Translations under genes and position numbers: made by a program | The notes under the pieces: generated by a model | What the model was told of the DNA's origin: nothing | Databases searched by the model: none | What the model saw: the letters and a program-made list of their open reading frames with translations, nothing else | Shown here: positions 10,891-23,610 of the stretch, piece by piece | How positions within the stretch are numbered: position 1 is the first letter of the stretch | Layout: the number at the start of each line of letters is the position of its first letter | Source of the DNA: Trichobilharzia regenti | Taxonomy: Eukaryota; Platyhelminthes; Trematoda; Strigeidida; Schistosomatidae | Assembly: GCA_944472135.2 (NCBI GenBank) | Contig: OX235262.1 | Span: forward strand, 170,375,509-170,439,508 | Direction of reading: 5' to 3' | Length of the DNA: 64,000 nucleotides

Positions 10891-13800
10891 AAACGGGAGC
10901 AACCTCGCCAGATACCAGCTTGCTAGGCTACTAGCTTGCTAGTTTTCTCGCCGGTTCCAAGCCCAGATAAATGGGTAGGGTTGGGGCGTGGTGCTAGCAG
11001 TTGCACCCCAAAACCTAACCAAATCGCTACAGAAACTTCAACGAATAAATATATTAAAAATTCTAAGAACATAAGCAATAGCCTTACTTTTCGCTGGAAT
11101 CGGGGAAGTGAAATGACGCAGGCTGGTGAAAGCCTTCGGGAAGCCAGTCAGCCGATGTGCCTTCTTTCGATGAAAGCAAAAGTAAGGATGGGTACCTGGA
11201 ATGTTCGCACAATGTACGAAACTGGAAAGGCTGCCCACATAGCCGCTGACATGAGAAGGTAGGGAATAGAAGTGTTGGGAATCTGCGAGAGCAGATGGAA
11301 CGGAACTGGAAGGTGCCAACTACCAACTAGAGAGACAGTAATCTATTCGGCCACCCAGAGGACAACCATGAGCACACCGAGGGAGTGGCCATCATGATGT
11401 CACCAACAGCAACCAAAGCTCTCATGCAGTGGGAACCAATCTCCTCCAGGATAATGACAGCCAGGTTCAACTCAAAAGGAAGGAAAGTTACAGTCATTCA
11501 ATGTTATGCGCCTACAAACGTCTCAGAACAAGAGAAGAAGGAGGCGTTCTACAGACAACTACAAGCAATAATGGACAACGTCCCAAATGGCGATATCAAA
11601 ATCCTGATGGGCGACATGAATGCGAAGCTGGGAGGAGACAACACAGGAAGAGAACTCACCATGGGTCGTGAGGCCCTCGGTGAAATGAACGACAATGGTG
11701 AACTCTTCTCAGACTTCTGCGCCTTCAATGATTTGGTGATTGGCGGTAGTGTGTTCAAACACAAGGATATACACAAGACGACATGGATTTCACCAGATGG
11801 AAACACCAAGAATCAAATAGACTTCATCTCAATTTCAAGAAAGTGGAGACGGAGCCTACTGGACACAAGGTCAAGGAGAGGAGCAGATGTGGGTTCAGAC
11901 CACTATCTAGTAGAAGGGACTTTCAAGGTGAAACTAAAAGCCTCGAGGATAGCTGGGGATAGGCCACAATGCAAGTTCAACACTCAATTACTGAAGGACA
12001 CAACCACAAAAGACACCTTCACTGCAACTGTCAGAGCAAAGCAGGAAACACTACGCGACATCACTGAAGAATCATGCGTGGAAGAACATTGGAAGTCTCT
12101 GAAGGCGATTCTCAACGAAACGTGTTCAACGGTTCTAGGAAGAAAGAAGAGAAGACAAGGAATGGCTCTCAACGGACACTTGGAAATTAATAGAAGAGAG
12201 GAGAATGGTGAAAGAGAAAATGATTCAATGCAAGGACGGACAGGAGAAGGAGACGCTGAGCTCAACTTACACAGCACTGGACAAAGAAGTGAAGAAGAGT
12301 GCTAGGAAGGACAAAAGACGATTCTACGACAACCTGGCCACTGAAGCCTAGAAGGCAGCAGGCAAAAGGGACCTGAGGACACTATATCAGATAACCAAAT
12401 CTCTATCCGGGAAGAGACCAACACAAGCGAAACCTATAAAAGACAGCCAAGGGAACCCAATCACCAAGGAAGAAAAACAGATTAAACAATGGGCGGATCA
12501 CTTCAAAGGACTCTTAAACAGACCACCACCTGCAACCCGTCCAGAAATACCAACAACAGCGCGCACACAACTGCAAGTTGACACCAATCCTCCAACGAGA
12601 GCTGAAGTCTTGAATGCAATCAAGCTTCTGAAAGCTGGAAAAACAGCCGGACCAGATGGAATACCTCCTGAAGCACTGAAAGCAGACCCAGAGACGACAG
12701 CAGACATGCTGACTCCATTATTGCAAAAGGTCTGGAAGGAGGGAAAGGTGCCTACTGACTGGAGGAAAGGTTACCTCGTGAAACTACCAAAGAAGGGCGA
12801 CTTACGCCTCACTCTGCAAGAACTGGCGAGGAATCATGCTCCTATCGACGCCAAGTAAAATCCTGAGTCGCATCATCCTGGAGAGATTAAAGGACGCACT
12901 GGAGACAGAACTCCGACCAGAACAAGCTGGATTCAGGAAAGGCAAATCATGTACTGACCAAATTGCAACTCTACGCATCATCATCACAGAACAAAGCATG
13001 GAATGGCAATCAAACCTCTACCTCAACTTTATAGACTTTGAGAAGGCCTTCGACAGCGTTGACCGTGAAGTAATTTGGAAATTACTCGAGTACTATGGCG
13101 TACCCCAAATATTCATCAACCTTATTCAACAGCTGTGTGACAACGGCACATCTCAAGTGATCCACAACGGAAGACTCAGCGAGGCGTTTGGAGTAAACAC
13201 AGGAGTCAGACAAATGTGGCTTATTATCACCAATGATATTCCTAATTGTGGTGGACTGACTGGATTATGCGTCAGACAGTGAGTGGGAAACGAGAAGACA
13301 GGAATATCCTGGACCGACGTGAAGAACCTAGAAGACCTGGATTTCGCGCGTGGATGACTTATGTTTGATGTCACACACAATCGAAGACTTACAAGCGAAA
13401 ACCGACAAACTGGTCGAAGAAGCAGCCGGCGAAGACAGGACTCCAGGTAAACATAGACAAGACGGAGGTTATGAAAATAACCAACCAACAACAGCAACAA
13501 CATCCAACGTCAATCACCATCAACGGGAGGGATTTGAAAGAGGTTACTTCATTCACTTATCTAGGGAGCATTGTCTCAACTACAGGAGGAGCGGACGAGG
13601 ATGTCAAATCGAGCAAGAATCGGGAAGGCGAGAAACACATTCATCAGCCTGAAATCAATCTGGAAATCTTCGTCACTCACCATCACCAACAAAATTCGGA
13701 TTTTCAATACAAACGTCAAGTCAGTCAGTTCTTCTATACGGATCAGAAACTTGGCGGGCGGGTCACAAAGAATATTTCCAAAAGGCTGCAGACCTTTATT

Positions 13801-14180
13801 AACAACTGTCTTCGCTCAATACTGAAGATCAAATGGCCGGAAAGAATCGCCAACAAGGAATTATGGGAACAAACAAAGCAAGAACCAATCGCCCAACAAA
13901 TATGCAGGAAAAAGTGGAGATGGATCGGACACTCCCTGAGGAGACCGCTGGGTGACATCGCGCGCGCGTCAGGCCTGCTGGAGTGGAACCCGAAAGGGAA
14001 GCGGCGTGTGGGACGTCAGTGCAAGGGTGAAATAGAGGAGATCGTGTGAAGAGGAGTTGAAAGAATATGGATTAACATGGATGCAGGCGAAAAGTATAGC
14101 AGAAGACAGAAGAAAATGGAGACGTGCAGTTGAAGCCCTATGTTCCACTAGGAACCCAAGGGAGCAATAATAATAATAAA
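10890..14180 (+). mobile_element. RTE-B LINE (SR2-like), near full length, decayed
   Basis: A GT-rich 5' region with GGTAGGGTTGGGGCG-type sequence precedes the coding part. The endonuclease starts near 11163 (GTWNVRTMYETGK) and continues in another frame at 11385-12305 with CYAPTN, MGDMNAKLGG, QIDFISI and SDHYLV. After a frameshift and an in-frame TAG near 12350, the RT follows: [24 protein letters not shown], motif A LNFIDFEKAFDSVD (in 12836-13282) and a damaged YADD region near 13345. The C-terminal part (13471-14049) has polyglutamine, [22 protein letters not shown] and [11 protein letters not shown]. It ends in (AAT)4 at 14165-14180. At least four frame breaks make it inactive. Other copies in the window share the same 3' end. 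Confidence 0.9.
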
Positions 14181-15064
14181 ACGGGAACCCTGTGGTGACT
14201 AAGACCACTGCATTGCGGTCCCAGTCTAGGAACTAATTTTCGCCTTCTAGTTCGTAGCCAGTTAAATCTTTGTTGAGTGATGCACAGTCCCGAAGTGTTC
14301 CGATAACAGCAGAAATACATTTATCCGCTACATAATCTGTAGTACTACTAACAATAGTGTTACTGACAAAAACAACGGTTCTTTGCCCTTCATACATTGA
14401 TGTCTTTATCAGTCGCCTCTTAAAGCATAGTGAAAAACAGTTGCAAGCAGTCACATTTATTTTCTAACTGATAGTTATTATTTAATATATTTAGTAGTAC
14501 CTAAGATTGACCTGCTTCACAATCGGAAAATAACTTCCGTTCATTTTGTTCTTAACTTGAGAACAAATGAATCTGTCACTGTAATACAGCTATATCTCGA
14601 TTTTCTACTGAGTGACAGTCAAAAGGACATGGGAACGGGGAATATTTGTGACACTGTAAACCTCCTACGATATGCTAAGGTGAACAGCTAAAGAAGGAGC
14701 CAAGTTCAATCTCCAACGCACTGAATAATGAAATGAAGTGATAGGAAGCATTTGTAGCTCAGGTGGACTATTTTTATTTGGTTGTTTTCTCTGTGCTAGC
14801 TGATTTAATTGTGAAGCGTAAGCTCGCAGTGAGGATTTTGTGTGGAAGGACAACGAAACCCTTGCAACTAAACTAACTAGCTCACAGAAAACGGCCGATT
14901 CGAAATGGAGTGAAGTGCCAGAAAGGATAAAATAGTTTTGAGACACACCGATGACTCACTCAGAAGAGGCCAAGGAAGAAGAAATGTCAGAATTCATTTT
15001 GGATAACCACTTCGCCATGCAGGAAGAGATAAACATAGATGGAACGTATGAAGTGAAAAGAACC
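14181..15064. other. unassigned, with a minus-strand copy of dispersed repeat E
   Basis: Most of this stretch is unrecognised. On the minus strand about 14850-14745 reads as CAATTAAATCAGCTAGCACA followed by GAGCTACAAATGCTTCC, parallel to 47866-47960 and 37705-37770. The same short repeat unit therefore occurs at three sites. Confidence 0.4.
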
Positions 15065-15065
15065 C

Positions 15066-15360
15066 GGTTACTGAAAATGAAAGCAGAGGAGATAATCGGC
15101 TCATTATCTCAAAGGACTCTTTAACCGCCCATCACCTACGACTTATCCAGAAATACCACAGGTAGCCACAGCAACGTCTGTATAATCAATCTTCTGACGA
15201 AAGCGGAAGTCCTAAATACCGTTAAGTTACTATAGGTTGGTGGGGGAGAAGAAATATCTCTGGGTCCAGAGACCTCAGAGGACACTGTTGCTGAGAGTTT
15301 GGGGGGAAGAAAAGGTACCTATTTTGACTGCTTGTCAAAAGAGCAAAGAAAGCCAGTGGA
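15066..15360 (+). mobile_element. RTE-B fragment, decayed
   Basis: AAAGCAGAGGAGATAAT, then CAAAGGACTCTTTAACCGCC and CTTATCCAGAAATACCA match the linker and early RT region of RTE-B at 12470-12560, and AAGCGGAAGTCCTAAATACC matches 12601-12625. Many substitutions make it an old copy. Confidence 0.6.
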
Positions 15361-15488
15361 AAACTTTATAGAAGCCGGCTCTGAGTTATACTGTAGTGTA
15401 ACTGTCAGCCAACTCTCATAAACTGTCAATGTCCAGCTCTTGCTGCGCTGGACCTCACGATGTCCCCCGAAGACTTTCCGAAACAATT

Positions 15489-15945
15489 TGTAATAACCGA
15501 CGCGAGAAACCAGAACACCGGTTGGCGACTTAAGAATCCTTTATTCTTACGCCAACATACAACCAACAATAAGACTGTTACACAAAGGTCTAAGAATAAA
15601 TGTTATAACAATAAATCATGGTAATACTTCTGATGGTTTTCTGTCTCCCACCGAACGGCGAACGATGAGACGATGACGATTGTTGACGACAGCGAAAAAT
15701 ATGGAGGAGTTGGGTTTGAGCAAACAATCGTGAATTGATCGTTCAATCTTCAACTACACTGAAATCTTGTGTGACGTAATTAACCCGCGGATTGGTTCAT
15801 ATATGTTGATGTGAAAGCAGCAAATGGGAGGTCAGTGATCACTGAAAGCAGGGAACCGTCGCCCTTTGACGGTATGACTTACTATCGATGGCTATTAGTA
15901 CTAAAATTGCTATGTCTCATTTTCCATTCAAACAGCCTCCCTGAT
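15489..15945 (-). mobile_element. candidate LTR with adjoining polypurine tract
   Basis: On the minus strand a purine-rich ATCAGGGAGGC (15945-15935) is followed at once by TGTTTGAATGG, and the unit ends ...GTTATTACA at 15489. It thus has TG..CA ends and is 446 bp long, with an AATAAA signal near its 3' end (about 15540) and a TATA-like CATATATGAACC with CCAAT. This is how a 3' LTR preceded by its polypurine tract should look. No gag, pol or second LTR was found. Confidence 0.5.
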
Positions 15946-16159
15946 ATGAAACGAGACAGAACGCAAATGAAACCCTGAAGACCGAAATGTTCAATGACGG
16001 GTCTTCACAACATCAACGCAGTGAACTGCAATCTGATGCGATCCAAGTGTCTGACTAAGTCTTTTGATTATTGGTGAACGTTCCAGTGATACAATTAATT
16101 CGTTCGCATATGACCATATAACAGTGTAAGACCACTGAAGAAACAATTATGTTGCTTAT

Positions 16160-16690
16160 CATCTTACCCCTAGGTTCCGAGTGCAACACAGGGTTTCAGC
16201 AACACATTTCCGTTTTTTTCGAACTTCTGCGCTCCTCTTAAGCTGGGCATACAATTGCCCATAATCCCTCATCTTTTGTTCATACGACCTCCTCCATATT
16301 TTCCTTGGAACCACATCCTAACCGTCCTTTCCTGTTCGGTTTCCACTCGAGCGATGAGCTGACATGCATTGTGATTTGACGGTCTTCTCAGCGTGCGCCA
16401 AGTCCACCTCCACTTCCGAATATCTGTTGGGCAGTGAATCTTTGATTTGTTCGGCCACAGATGTGCTTGTTGCCAATTCTTTCTGGCCACTGAACGTTAA
16501 CTATGGAGTCGGCGAAATCTGTTTTGGGAGAAAGTCTCCAGCCCCTAGGAGGAAATACTTTTCGTGACCTTCAGGACAAGTTGCTGACTCACATCAAAGA
16601 ACTGAATGACTTAACATGAGTGTTGCAAATCCAATTTTTGTTGTTTGGTCTGAATGAAGTGCAGAAGTTTTGCAAACTGATTTCATGTTG
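16160..16690 (-). mobile_element. RTE-B 3' fragment
   Basis: Minus-strand frame 16490-16269 contains RKNWQQAH, KWRWTWRTLRRPSNHN and a KYGGG-type end, equivalent to [13 protein letters not shown] of the copy at 10890. The 3' part GCTGAAACCCTGTGTTGC leads to the end near 16165, but the AAT tail is eroded. Confidence 0.7.
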
Positions 16691-18929
16691 ATGAAGGTTT
16701 ATCTCACCTTTTCGATTCCGGCTGGCCTTCACATCTTCATCCCTTCCACCCGTGATTGAAACAATGTTTCAGTGATGGAAGTGTTATTCTTCCAAATGCA
16801 GCACTGAAAAAGATGAGTTTACTCTCGGTTTGCAAAATGATCAGCTGTCTTTTTCACGAACATGTAAGATGATTATAGTGTCAACTCCCATGTAATGTAT
16901 AAATTACAATAACGCATTTCCTTGAGCTATTTATATAAAACTTGAACATAACAGATGAGATAACTCACTTGTGCTGTAATGTATAAGCTACTATCCATTC
17001 AAGAGCATTAAGTCATCATTTTATTAATAAATCTAACTCCGACGATGGTTGCTTGGAAGAGACTGTGGAAAAACATGAAGTATAACCTCAAGTGATATGT
17101 CCCTCCATACGATGTAGTTGTGGTAGATAGTTTACACACTAAGGACAAATCCTCTTGAGAACCCTACGAGATGGATACCTGTCTTTAATCTGTTCATCCA
17201 GGATAAACTCAGAAAAAGTGAAAATAACGTGAAAACTCTTTTGCCTGTCATTACGACATGCATAATCAATAGTGAAAAAGAAGATCTTAAGTAGAACTGG
17301 GTTTAGTTTTTCCTACAGGCAGGTAACATAGAGATTTTTTAAGATCATGCTAAACCACCTCATATTATTACGGATAAAGACTGATTAACGTTTTGCTTTG
17401 TGCACCTTGAGACATAAGCCTGGAGTCTAGCTCTTGAACATTTGATGGCTTTTTATCCCATATTATAAAATATACGCTACGATTGTAGGTCATGAGCGCT
17501 CTTTATTTATCTTGTGTTGCGACCTGTTTTATCGTTATACCTGGGGCATTATTATGTCGTTGTGCTGAACTTTAAGGCAGTCACCAAATAAAGTTAAGTA
17601 GACAATCAGAATAAACCTCGTATGTATTAAAGGTTTGACGGAGTTAAATTAAAAGTAGGTGTTCGAAGAAATACTTCGGTGTAATTCTGGGATTCGCTAA
17701 AAAAAGTTGCGTTTCCTTGAAAATATTTACGTCTTTTTCACCTCAAAATCCATCAGAATTCGCTTTTCGGGGAATAACTGGTCTAATGAGGGGCCCATAA
17801 GTTTAAATCGTCGGTTAACGGACAGAATGAGAAATACAGGTGCATCTCAGAACAACGTAGTTCATCGTCATATTTCTAATTTTTCAGCAATTTTCCTTAG
17901 TAATTTTATCAGTTAATCAGTGTTGGTGCTGTGGTTTTACCAAGCCCTGTTGTCTAACCCTCAACAGTATCTGCTAACCTGAATATAACCCTTAATCCTA
18001 ATATAAGTCCAACTTTAAAGAGGAACTTACCCCCCCCTTCCGCATGACTACCTATATGATTTTCTAGTTCAAGTTATTTCGTGGCTACCATAGTTTATCT
18101 TCGTCACTTGTTTTGAGTACAAACATTGACGTACTGTTTCATATATGAGGAGCTGGTCAATCTTAAAGTTCACTATCTTGCTTAGCTGATAAAAATCACC
18201 GGCATGAGGATTGTAATCTCATCTTTATTCCATTGAGAACTTAAAAGAATAGAAAAAATGGTGATGTCACCCATTCTAGGTGATTTGAGGAGGACTGATG
18301 GCATGTAATAATTGATTTTATTGTAGAAATATACATACCAGTTACCTGCCCATAGTGTGCTAAATGTGACTTTCATATATAAAGAAACCGACCCTAAGTT
18401 CTGATGTCTAAGTTGCCGCAACAAACGAAACTTTTGGGTTGTGGCTACGTTTCAATTCCCTTCCTGTCTTCTAAATGTTTATTAAGATGAGTAAATAGTC
18501 ACTTTGTTTCCATTCACTGAGTAAAAGCAATGCATTCATGCCGTATTCTGTGGGTTGTCTGTTCTTGGTACATTTTTTATTAGATTCCCTAATGTACGCT
18601 TGTGTTGTATTCTGTCTGTAAGTCAAATAAAAGGACGCGTTGATAGATTCAATCAACTACATATCCACTGGGACCGCATTTCCTGTATCTTTTGTCCAGT
18701 TCACTGCGTTATTTACATAGTAGCTTTGGTAATCCTTCTACAAATTGTTCCTTTGGTTGATCAGCCTGTCCAGTATTATCTCCATCACCTTAACAGTGGT
18801 GACATTAGCTGAACCTACTGGCTTATAGTGAGGTATTCGTTATATAAATGACCTTGTAAGGTTGATAATAGGTGAACTCTGGTCTTCCTCTCAAAATGCT
18901 TTCATAAGGCCACCTAGGTTTTGTTAGAT
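16691..18929. other. no feature recognised
   Basis: The segment next to the RTE-B fragment (to about 16830) may be more of that element. The rest is AT-rich with no frame or repeat I can support. Confidence 0.4.
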
Positions 18930-19360
18930 CAGTCCTTTTCCTTGCCTTCGCATGCTGGGGGTATTCTTAGAAAAACGGAAGCACGAATGAGAAAATCTAG
19001 CAGTCAACACCTGTCTGGTGAACATTTATCCATGGCGCTTAGATTCCAAACTTACAATGTACAAGGTCTCCAGCATCATGAAGTGATGCCATAAGAACCT
19101 GTTTAGGATACTGACGAGCATGGCATATTTATTCTATTCACTATTTCTCTGTCTCGTCGGACTCCAAGTCAAATGCTTGAGGACTGGTCCTTTAAAACAA
19201 CCATGTGATTTGGTTTTGTCATTCGGCCAGTATACCAGCCGTTACATGAAGAATACACCCCACACACCAATCACATATTCGATCATTTCATCCATTTTCA
19301 AAACCCTTGAAAGTCTTAATGTTAATATATTCTGCATGTCAGAGTCTCGTAGGTTTGTGT
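18930..19360 (+). mobile_element. old RTE-A 5' remnant with endonuclease start
   Basis: GGACTCCAAGTCAAATGCTTG and GGACTGGTCC at 19158-19190 match the RTE-A 5' UTR at 23883-23915, and the frame ending at 19362 has FKTLESLNVNIFCMSESR, parallel to RTLESLAIDVCCISETR of the intact copy (residue E54 included). Spacing between the blocks roughly fits, so it is a decayed copy of the element's first ~500 bp. Confidence 0.55.
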
Positions 19361-20085
19361 GAAGTGATTTGGATTACTACCACGTTTCAGCTCACGTAGT
19401 ATGTAAACTCCATAAACTAGTGTCTAAACATGCCAAATATGAAACTGAGGTAGACTGAAGACAAGTTATCGAAGGTACACACGAAAACTACTTGCACTTA
19501 AACACAGTGAAGACGGTGCGTAAATCCACTTGTGACTTTGGAAAAGATTCTAATAAAATTCACTACGAGTTTCACAATGCTTCTTGACTCTTGTCTGTCC
19601 ATTCCTGTTAACAGTGATCCCATGTCCAGTGCCCATACGCGTGGAATTAAACAGCGATTATATAAAAGCTACGAAGTATAGGGGTCAAAATACGATACTT
19701 GTGACTTTCAAGGTACAGTAACCTAGTAAGTGATGCTTTAAAACATTGGTCAGACTCTGGGTTCGTGTCAGTTGGAATTCTCACTGATGTAGATGCGTTG
19801 ATGAGTCTGGGTCAAGCAGCAATGCACACCCTAGACTCCAATGTCAACTACCACTTTCCTTTTTCGAAATTTCTATTTTTTATGAAAGGTGATATATTTG
19901 ATTGAATGTTCGCTAGCGAAATTTTACAGAAATAAAAACTATGAGTATTGTGATTCTTAAATTTCGCATATCACTATTGGCTGAAGCAGACATTTTTAAA
20001 CACCTATATTTACAAATATTTAAGAGTAATCGACATTTTTATTGTTTTGTAAGCACAACTTTAAAATAATTGTCTTATCTTCTAC
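19361..20085. other. upstream of TRAPP subunit gene, nothing recognised
   Basis: This presumably holds the promoter of the gene at 20121, but I cannot identify elements. A T/A-rich pyrimidine stretch at 20060-20085 precedes the splice acceptor. Confidence 0.35.
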
Positions 20086-20087
20086 AG
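20073..20087 (+). promoter_or_regulatory. splice acceptor ahead of start codon (5' UTR or trans-splice site)
   Basis: TCTTATCTTCTACAG is a pyrimidine-rich acceptor 33 bp before the ATG at 20121, and an in-frame TAG at 20115 blocks upstream coding. It therefore accepts either an upstream 5' UTR exon or a spliced leader; flatworms use SL trans-splicing on part of their genes. Sequence alone cannot choose. Confidence 0.5.
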
Positions 20088-20120
20088 GAGGACGTCAGTT
20101 AATATTGCTACGCCTAGCAA

Positions 20121-20816
20121 ATGAAGAATGTTCAAATACCAGCATTTGATGCATTTGATGCATTAATGTTTGAAGTGATCAACTATTCTACTTCTGTTTC
20201 AAATGATGTATGTCTTCTAAATAAAATGTATACCATTTAACACTTCAAGATGCAAGATTCTAGCATTCGTTTTCTTGAATCACTTGGTGTTAATGTAAGC
20301 CAAAAATTGATTGAAAAGTTTGTTCTTCAGTTAAATTTCATAAAAAATACTCTGCGTTTAGAGCTACAAAAGATCATGCTCGATTTGTCAATGAATTAGA
20401 TATTGTAAAGTATATATGCACAGAATTTTGGTCTTCAGTATACCATAAACAAGTTGATACATTGAAAACAAACTATCAGGTGAAAATGGTGAAAATTTTC
20501 TCATAACTTGAAATTTATAGGATGTTTATGTTCTGACAGTTCATGATTTTCAGCCTTTATTAAAATTTGAAATTATGCCAGAAAGTGTTACAGAAATTCC
20601 AAAAGTAAGTCTATACATCTAGCCTTTTTACTTTCTAGTATTTGGCGTTTCCTTCTGGACTTTTAAAAGGTGCTTTGCGTAGTTTAGGCTTAAATTGTGT
20701 TGTGACAGCCGACTGTGAACAACCGCCAACATGTAAGTGTAAATTTGTGTCATTTGGCTTATCACTATTTAGGTAAATTCACGGTCACAGTTCTGTCCTA
20801 CAAAGAAATAATGTGA
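20121..20816 (+). CDS. TRAPPC6: trafficking protein particle complex subunit 6 (Bet3 family)
   Basis: TRAPP subunits of the Bet3 family form the tethering and Rab1-exchange complex at the ER-Golgi interface. Six exons join in frame: 20121-20207, 20250-20317, 20362-20479, 20521-20604, 20639-20732 and 20773-20816, giving 164 residues plus TGA; human TRAPPC6B has 158. Every intron is GT..AG and tiny (42, 44, 41, 34, 40 bp). Diagnostic blocks are FDALMFEVINY, LESLGVNVSQKLIEK, RFVNELDIVKYICTEFW, YHKQVDTLKTNYQ, VYVLTVHDFQPLLKF, KYLAFPSGLLKGALRSLG and VVTADC..PPTCKFTV. They follow the TRAPPC6 order throughout, including FW in helix 3 and C-terminal CKF. The 2-nt overhang AA at the end of exon 2 plus A from exon 3 makes one Lys codon, which fixes both junctions. 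TRAPPC6A versus 6B cannot be distinguished and is probably not meaningful outside vertebrates. Confidence 0.94.
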
Positions 20817-21004
20817 TGTACAGATTCTTACTTCTTTTGAAGTAACTAATTTTATTTCTTTGTAATGTTTTCTTGTATTTTTATTTATAACGATGACTTT
20901 TAAAATTCTGTACGACTTTTGATTTCTCGATCAATAATAGCTTTATAAACGTTACTGTCGGCTTAAACTTATTTCAACCTTCAATTTGTAAACTGTGACA
21001 TGTG

Positions 21005-22105
21005 TTTGACTGGTGGGGGTCTTTCTGTCTGTTTGGATTCAACATAGAAATTGGCACCGGAGTGCAGCACTTCGAGTTGCCACGTTCCAAATGGCACACA
21101 AAGTTTGACAAGAACATGAGTGAAGAGAATCAATGGAGTTTGACAGGTATAAGAGCGAAACAGAATGAGTAATGGTAGAAAGAAATATGAAAGAATACAG
21201 AGACTGAATACATCTGCGCCATTGACAACGATTTTGAGCCATGTCACCATTTATTGTCTCCAGCCATTGATTCCTAGAGTCCCGAGGGCCCCAACTCGGA
21301 AGTCTGCATCTCCCTACCTGACTCAGTTTAACTGTCAAGGATTTCATGGATTGATGAGGCCATGTTTTTGTTTGGCCACCACTTACTCTTTTCCAACCTG
21401 CACCTATATCAGTTAGTAATGCCCATCGTCGGGGGAGGCGATGGTTAGGCATGCGCAGCACGTGACCGACCTAGTCATCTCAATCTATGTAACTTTATAG
21501 CCTCGTCGATTGATTTTCCCTCTTTGCCCAACACTCTACGCCTAACGTCAACATTACTTACCTTATTAAACCACCTAACGTGAGACAGAGATCGCAGACA
21601 TCTATGATCGAAAGCAGTCAACCTTTTCATGTCTTCAACTCGTATTGGCCATGTTTCAGAGCTATGGAGAAGGACGGAGCGAACTGCTGAGCAGTACACA
21701 CGTCCCTTGGTTGATAGCCGAATGTCACGCCCACGCCAGAGATGGTGTAAGTTGGCGAAATCAGCTCGAGCTTTTTGGATCCGTGGTGAGATTTCGTCGC
21801 CAATCAGTCCGTTGTTGCTGACAGCTGATACAGCTTCCCAAATAGGTGAAGTGGTGGTTAACATGTTCTATCACTTCACTCCCTATCACTAATCTAGAAG
21901 TTGACGTAGTCCAGTTTTGTAGCAGCATCTTACATTTTACAGGGGCGAATCGCATGCCAAACATACGAAGACTGCTGCTCAAGGTGTTCGGAAGACTCTG
22001 GATTTTGTCAGCATCCTCCCCTAACAGGACTGGTGGAGGTAAATATTTTACATTGATTCTTCGTCCTGTTTGTCTGTCACTCATTATTTTCCAATGAAAA
22101 ATCAA
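21005..22105 (-). mobile_element. RTE-C LINE 3' half
   Basis: Minus-strand frames 22105-21761, 21864-21475 and 21461-21039 carry, in order, the end of the RT and the RTE C-terminal domain: FAPVKCKMLLQNW, FTYLGSCIS, SAVRSVLLHSSETWP, DHRCLRSLSHVRW, then WALLTDIGAGWKR, GPRDSRNQWLETI and MAQNRCQW. The 3' terminus falls near 21010 with TTGAATCCAAACAGACAGA. The catalytic RT motifs are missing (5' truncation), and two frameshifts separate the blocks. Confidence 0.85.
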
Positions 22106-23072
22106 GGGGAATAGTTAAGTGATGCTATAAGGCACCATAACTACACTCGGTGTACCATACAAGAGCTCAGTGCAGCTGATATGTCTCACACGGGTGTGTC
22201 TATGGCGCTTTTTTAATATAAACTCTTAGCTTTCGATAAGTAAGTCACAGGTTTGGAAGCACATACTAAAGTTGTGACGGCCAATTAGTAACACAGACCT
22301 CAATCCATGTAACTCATAGTCTGTTTCATGCTGATTTTGAAGTTTTGTGTGGACGAATATTTCACCTTATTGCTCTCCCGACAATTCATCTCTATTAACC
22401 TCACAACATACTAATGTTTCCATGCTGTAAAATGTACGAAAACTAATTTCTTAAACGTTGTTTCTTCGATTTGATGCACTCATCCCATTAGGTAAAACAT
22501 ACATCGCGCACAAAACTAGTCTTTTGACACAACAATTTTTACTCTCCATATTGTCCTCCGCTAGTGAAGATTAGCGATATTTGATAGGCGTGGTAGTTTC
22601 TCATAAAGTATGTTGATTGATCGAATAAATGAATTAGAATCAATCTTATTGCTATTGTTATTATTTTGATGCATTAAAGTTTATTGTGTCGAGTATAAAC
22701 GTTTCCGCATAAGTAATCATTTGACAGGAATCGTGGTTAAGATTAGGCGTGGTAAAAATATTTTGAAAGAGTTATATTTAAAGGGGATTTATTCATGCAT
22801 ATCGCTTGCATTCATTGTTTAAACAAGTGGACGTCAGTAACCTGTAGACTACAAAGTGAATAATGTATTAATGGATTATAGTGTATTGCATAATAACGTT
22901 TATAAATGTCGAACAGACTGATGAACAATGAATTGAGCAGGATAATATGTGATCGCAATTTTATTCGCTTGGTTTTTGTCAACTTAACAATTTTTGTATC
23001 AGTCTACAAGACATTCACGTACTTCGATTAATTAGCTAGAAAATGGCGGTGATTAATTACTTGTGCTATAAT
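22106..23072. other. no feature recognised
   Basis: AT-rich, without a supportable frame or a repeat shared with the rest of the window. Confidence 0.4.
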
Positions 23073-23415
23073 AATAATAATTATTATTATTCTTTCGGGT
23101 TCCAGGTGGAACACACGGCTTTAACAGAACATCTCCACTTTGTCGTGTTCTCTGCGATCCTTTTTAACTAGCCCCACAATTGCCCATAGTCTCTCATCTA
23201 CACCTCACACGATCTCCCTCACGTCACCCTTGGACGCCTCACTCGAGGACGTAGTGAGCGATGTTATCCAACCGTCTCCTATCCACTTCCATTTTCTTCG
23301 GGATATCTATTGAAGAATAGGTTATTGATTGCTTCGTTCTCAGAGTTTCTTTTTCCTAATTCTTACTGGCCATCTGATATTCAGTATAAAGGATGGCGAA
23401 GGCAGTTTTTAATAC
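23073..23415 (-). mobile_element. RTE-B 3' end, AAT-tailed
   Basis: The minus strand ends GTTCCACCTGGAACCCGAAAG followed by (AAT)n at 23073-23092, as in the other RTE-B copies. Upstream are blocks for GAGTGAGGCGTCC (weakened EWNPKGKRR) and GGATAACATCGCTC (GDIARA region). Confidence 0.75.
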
Positions 23416-23610
23416 AAGTTTGCAGCCTGTTGAGACAATTAATTATTATATTTCTAAGTACGATGAATTGAAAGGAAAGAATTACAAGTGTTAGTAAGCT
23501 TGTTTAGTAGGAGAGAAAACTATGCGCTAATTCGATTAGAGTTGTGCAAAATTAGTAGTGCATGTGTTATGCAGGAATTATACATTTGGATGGTTCAAAG
23601 ATAACGAGTT

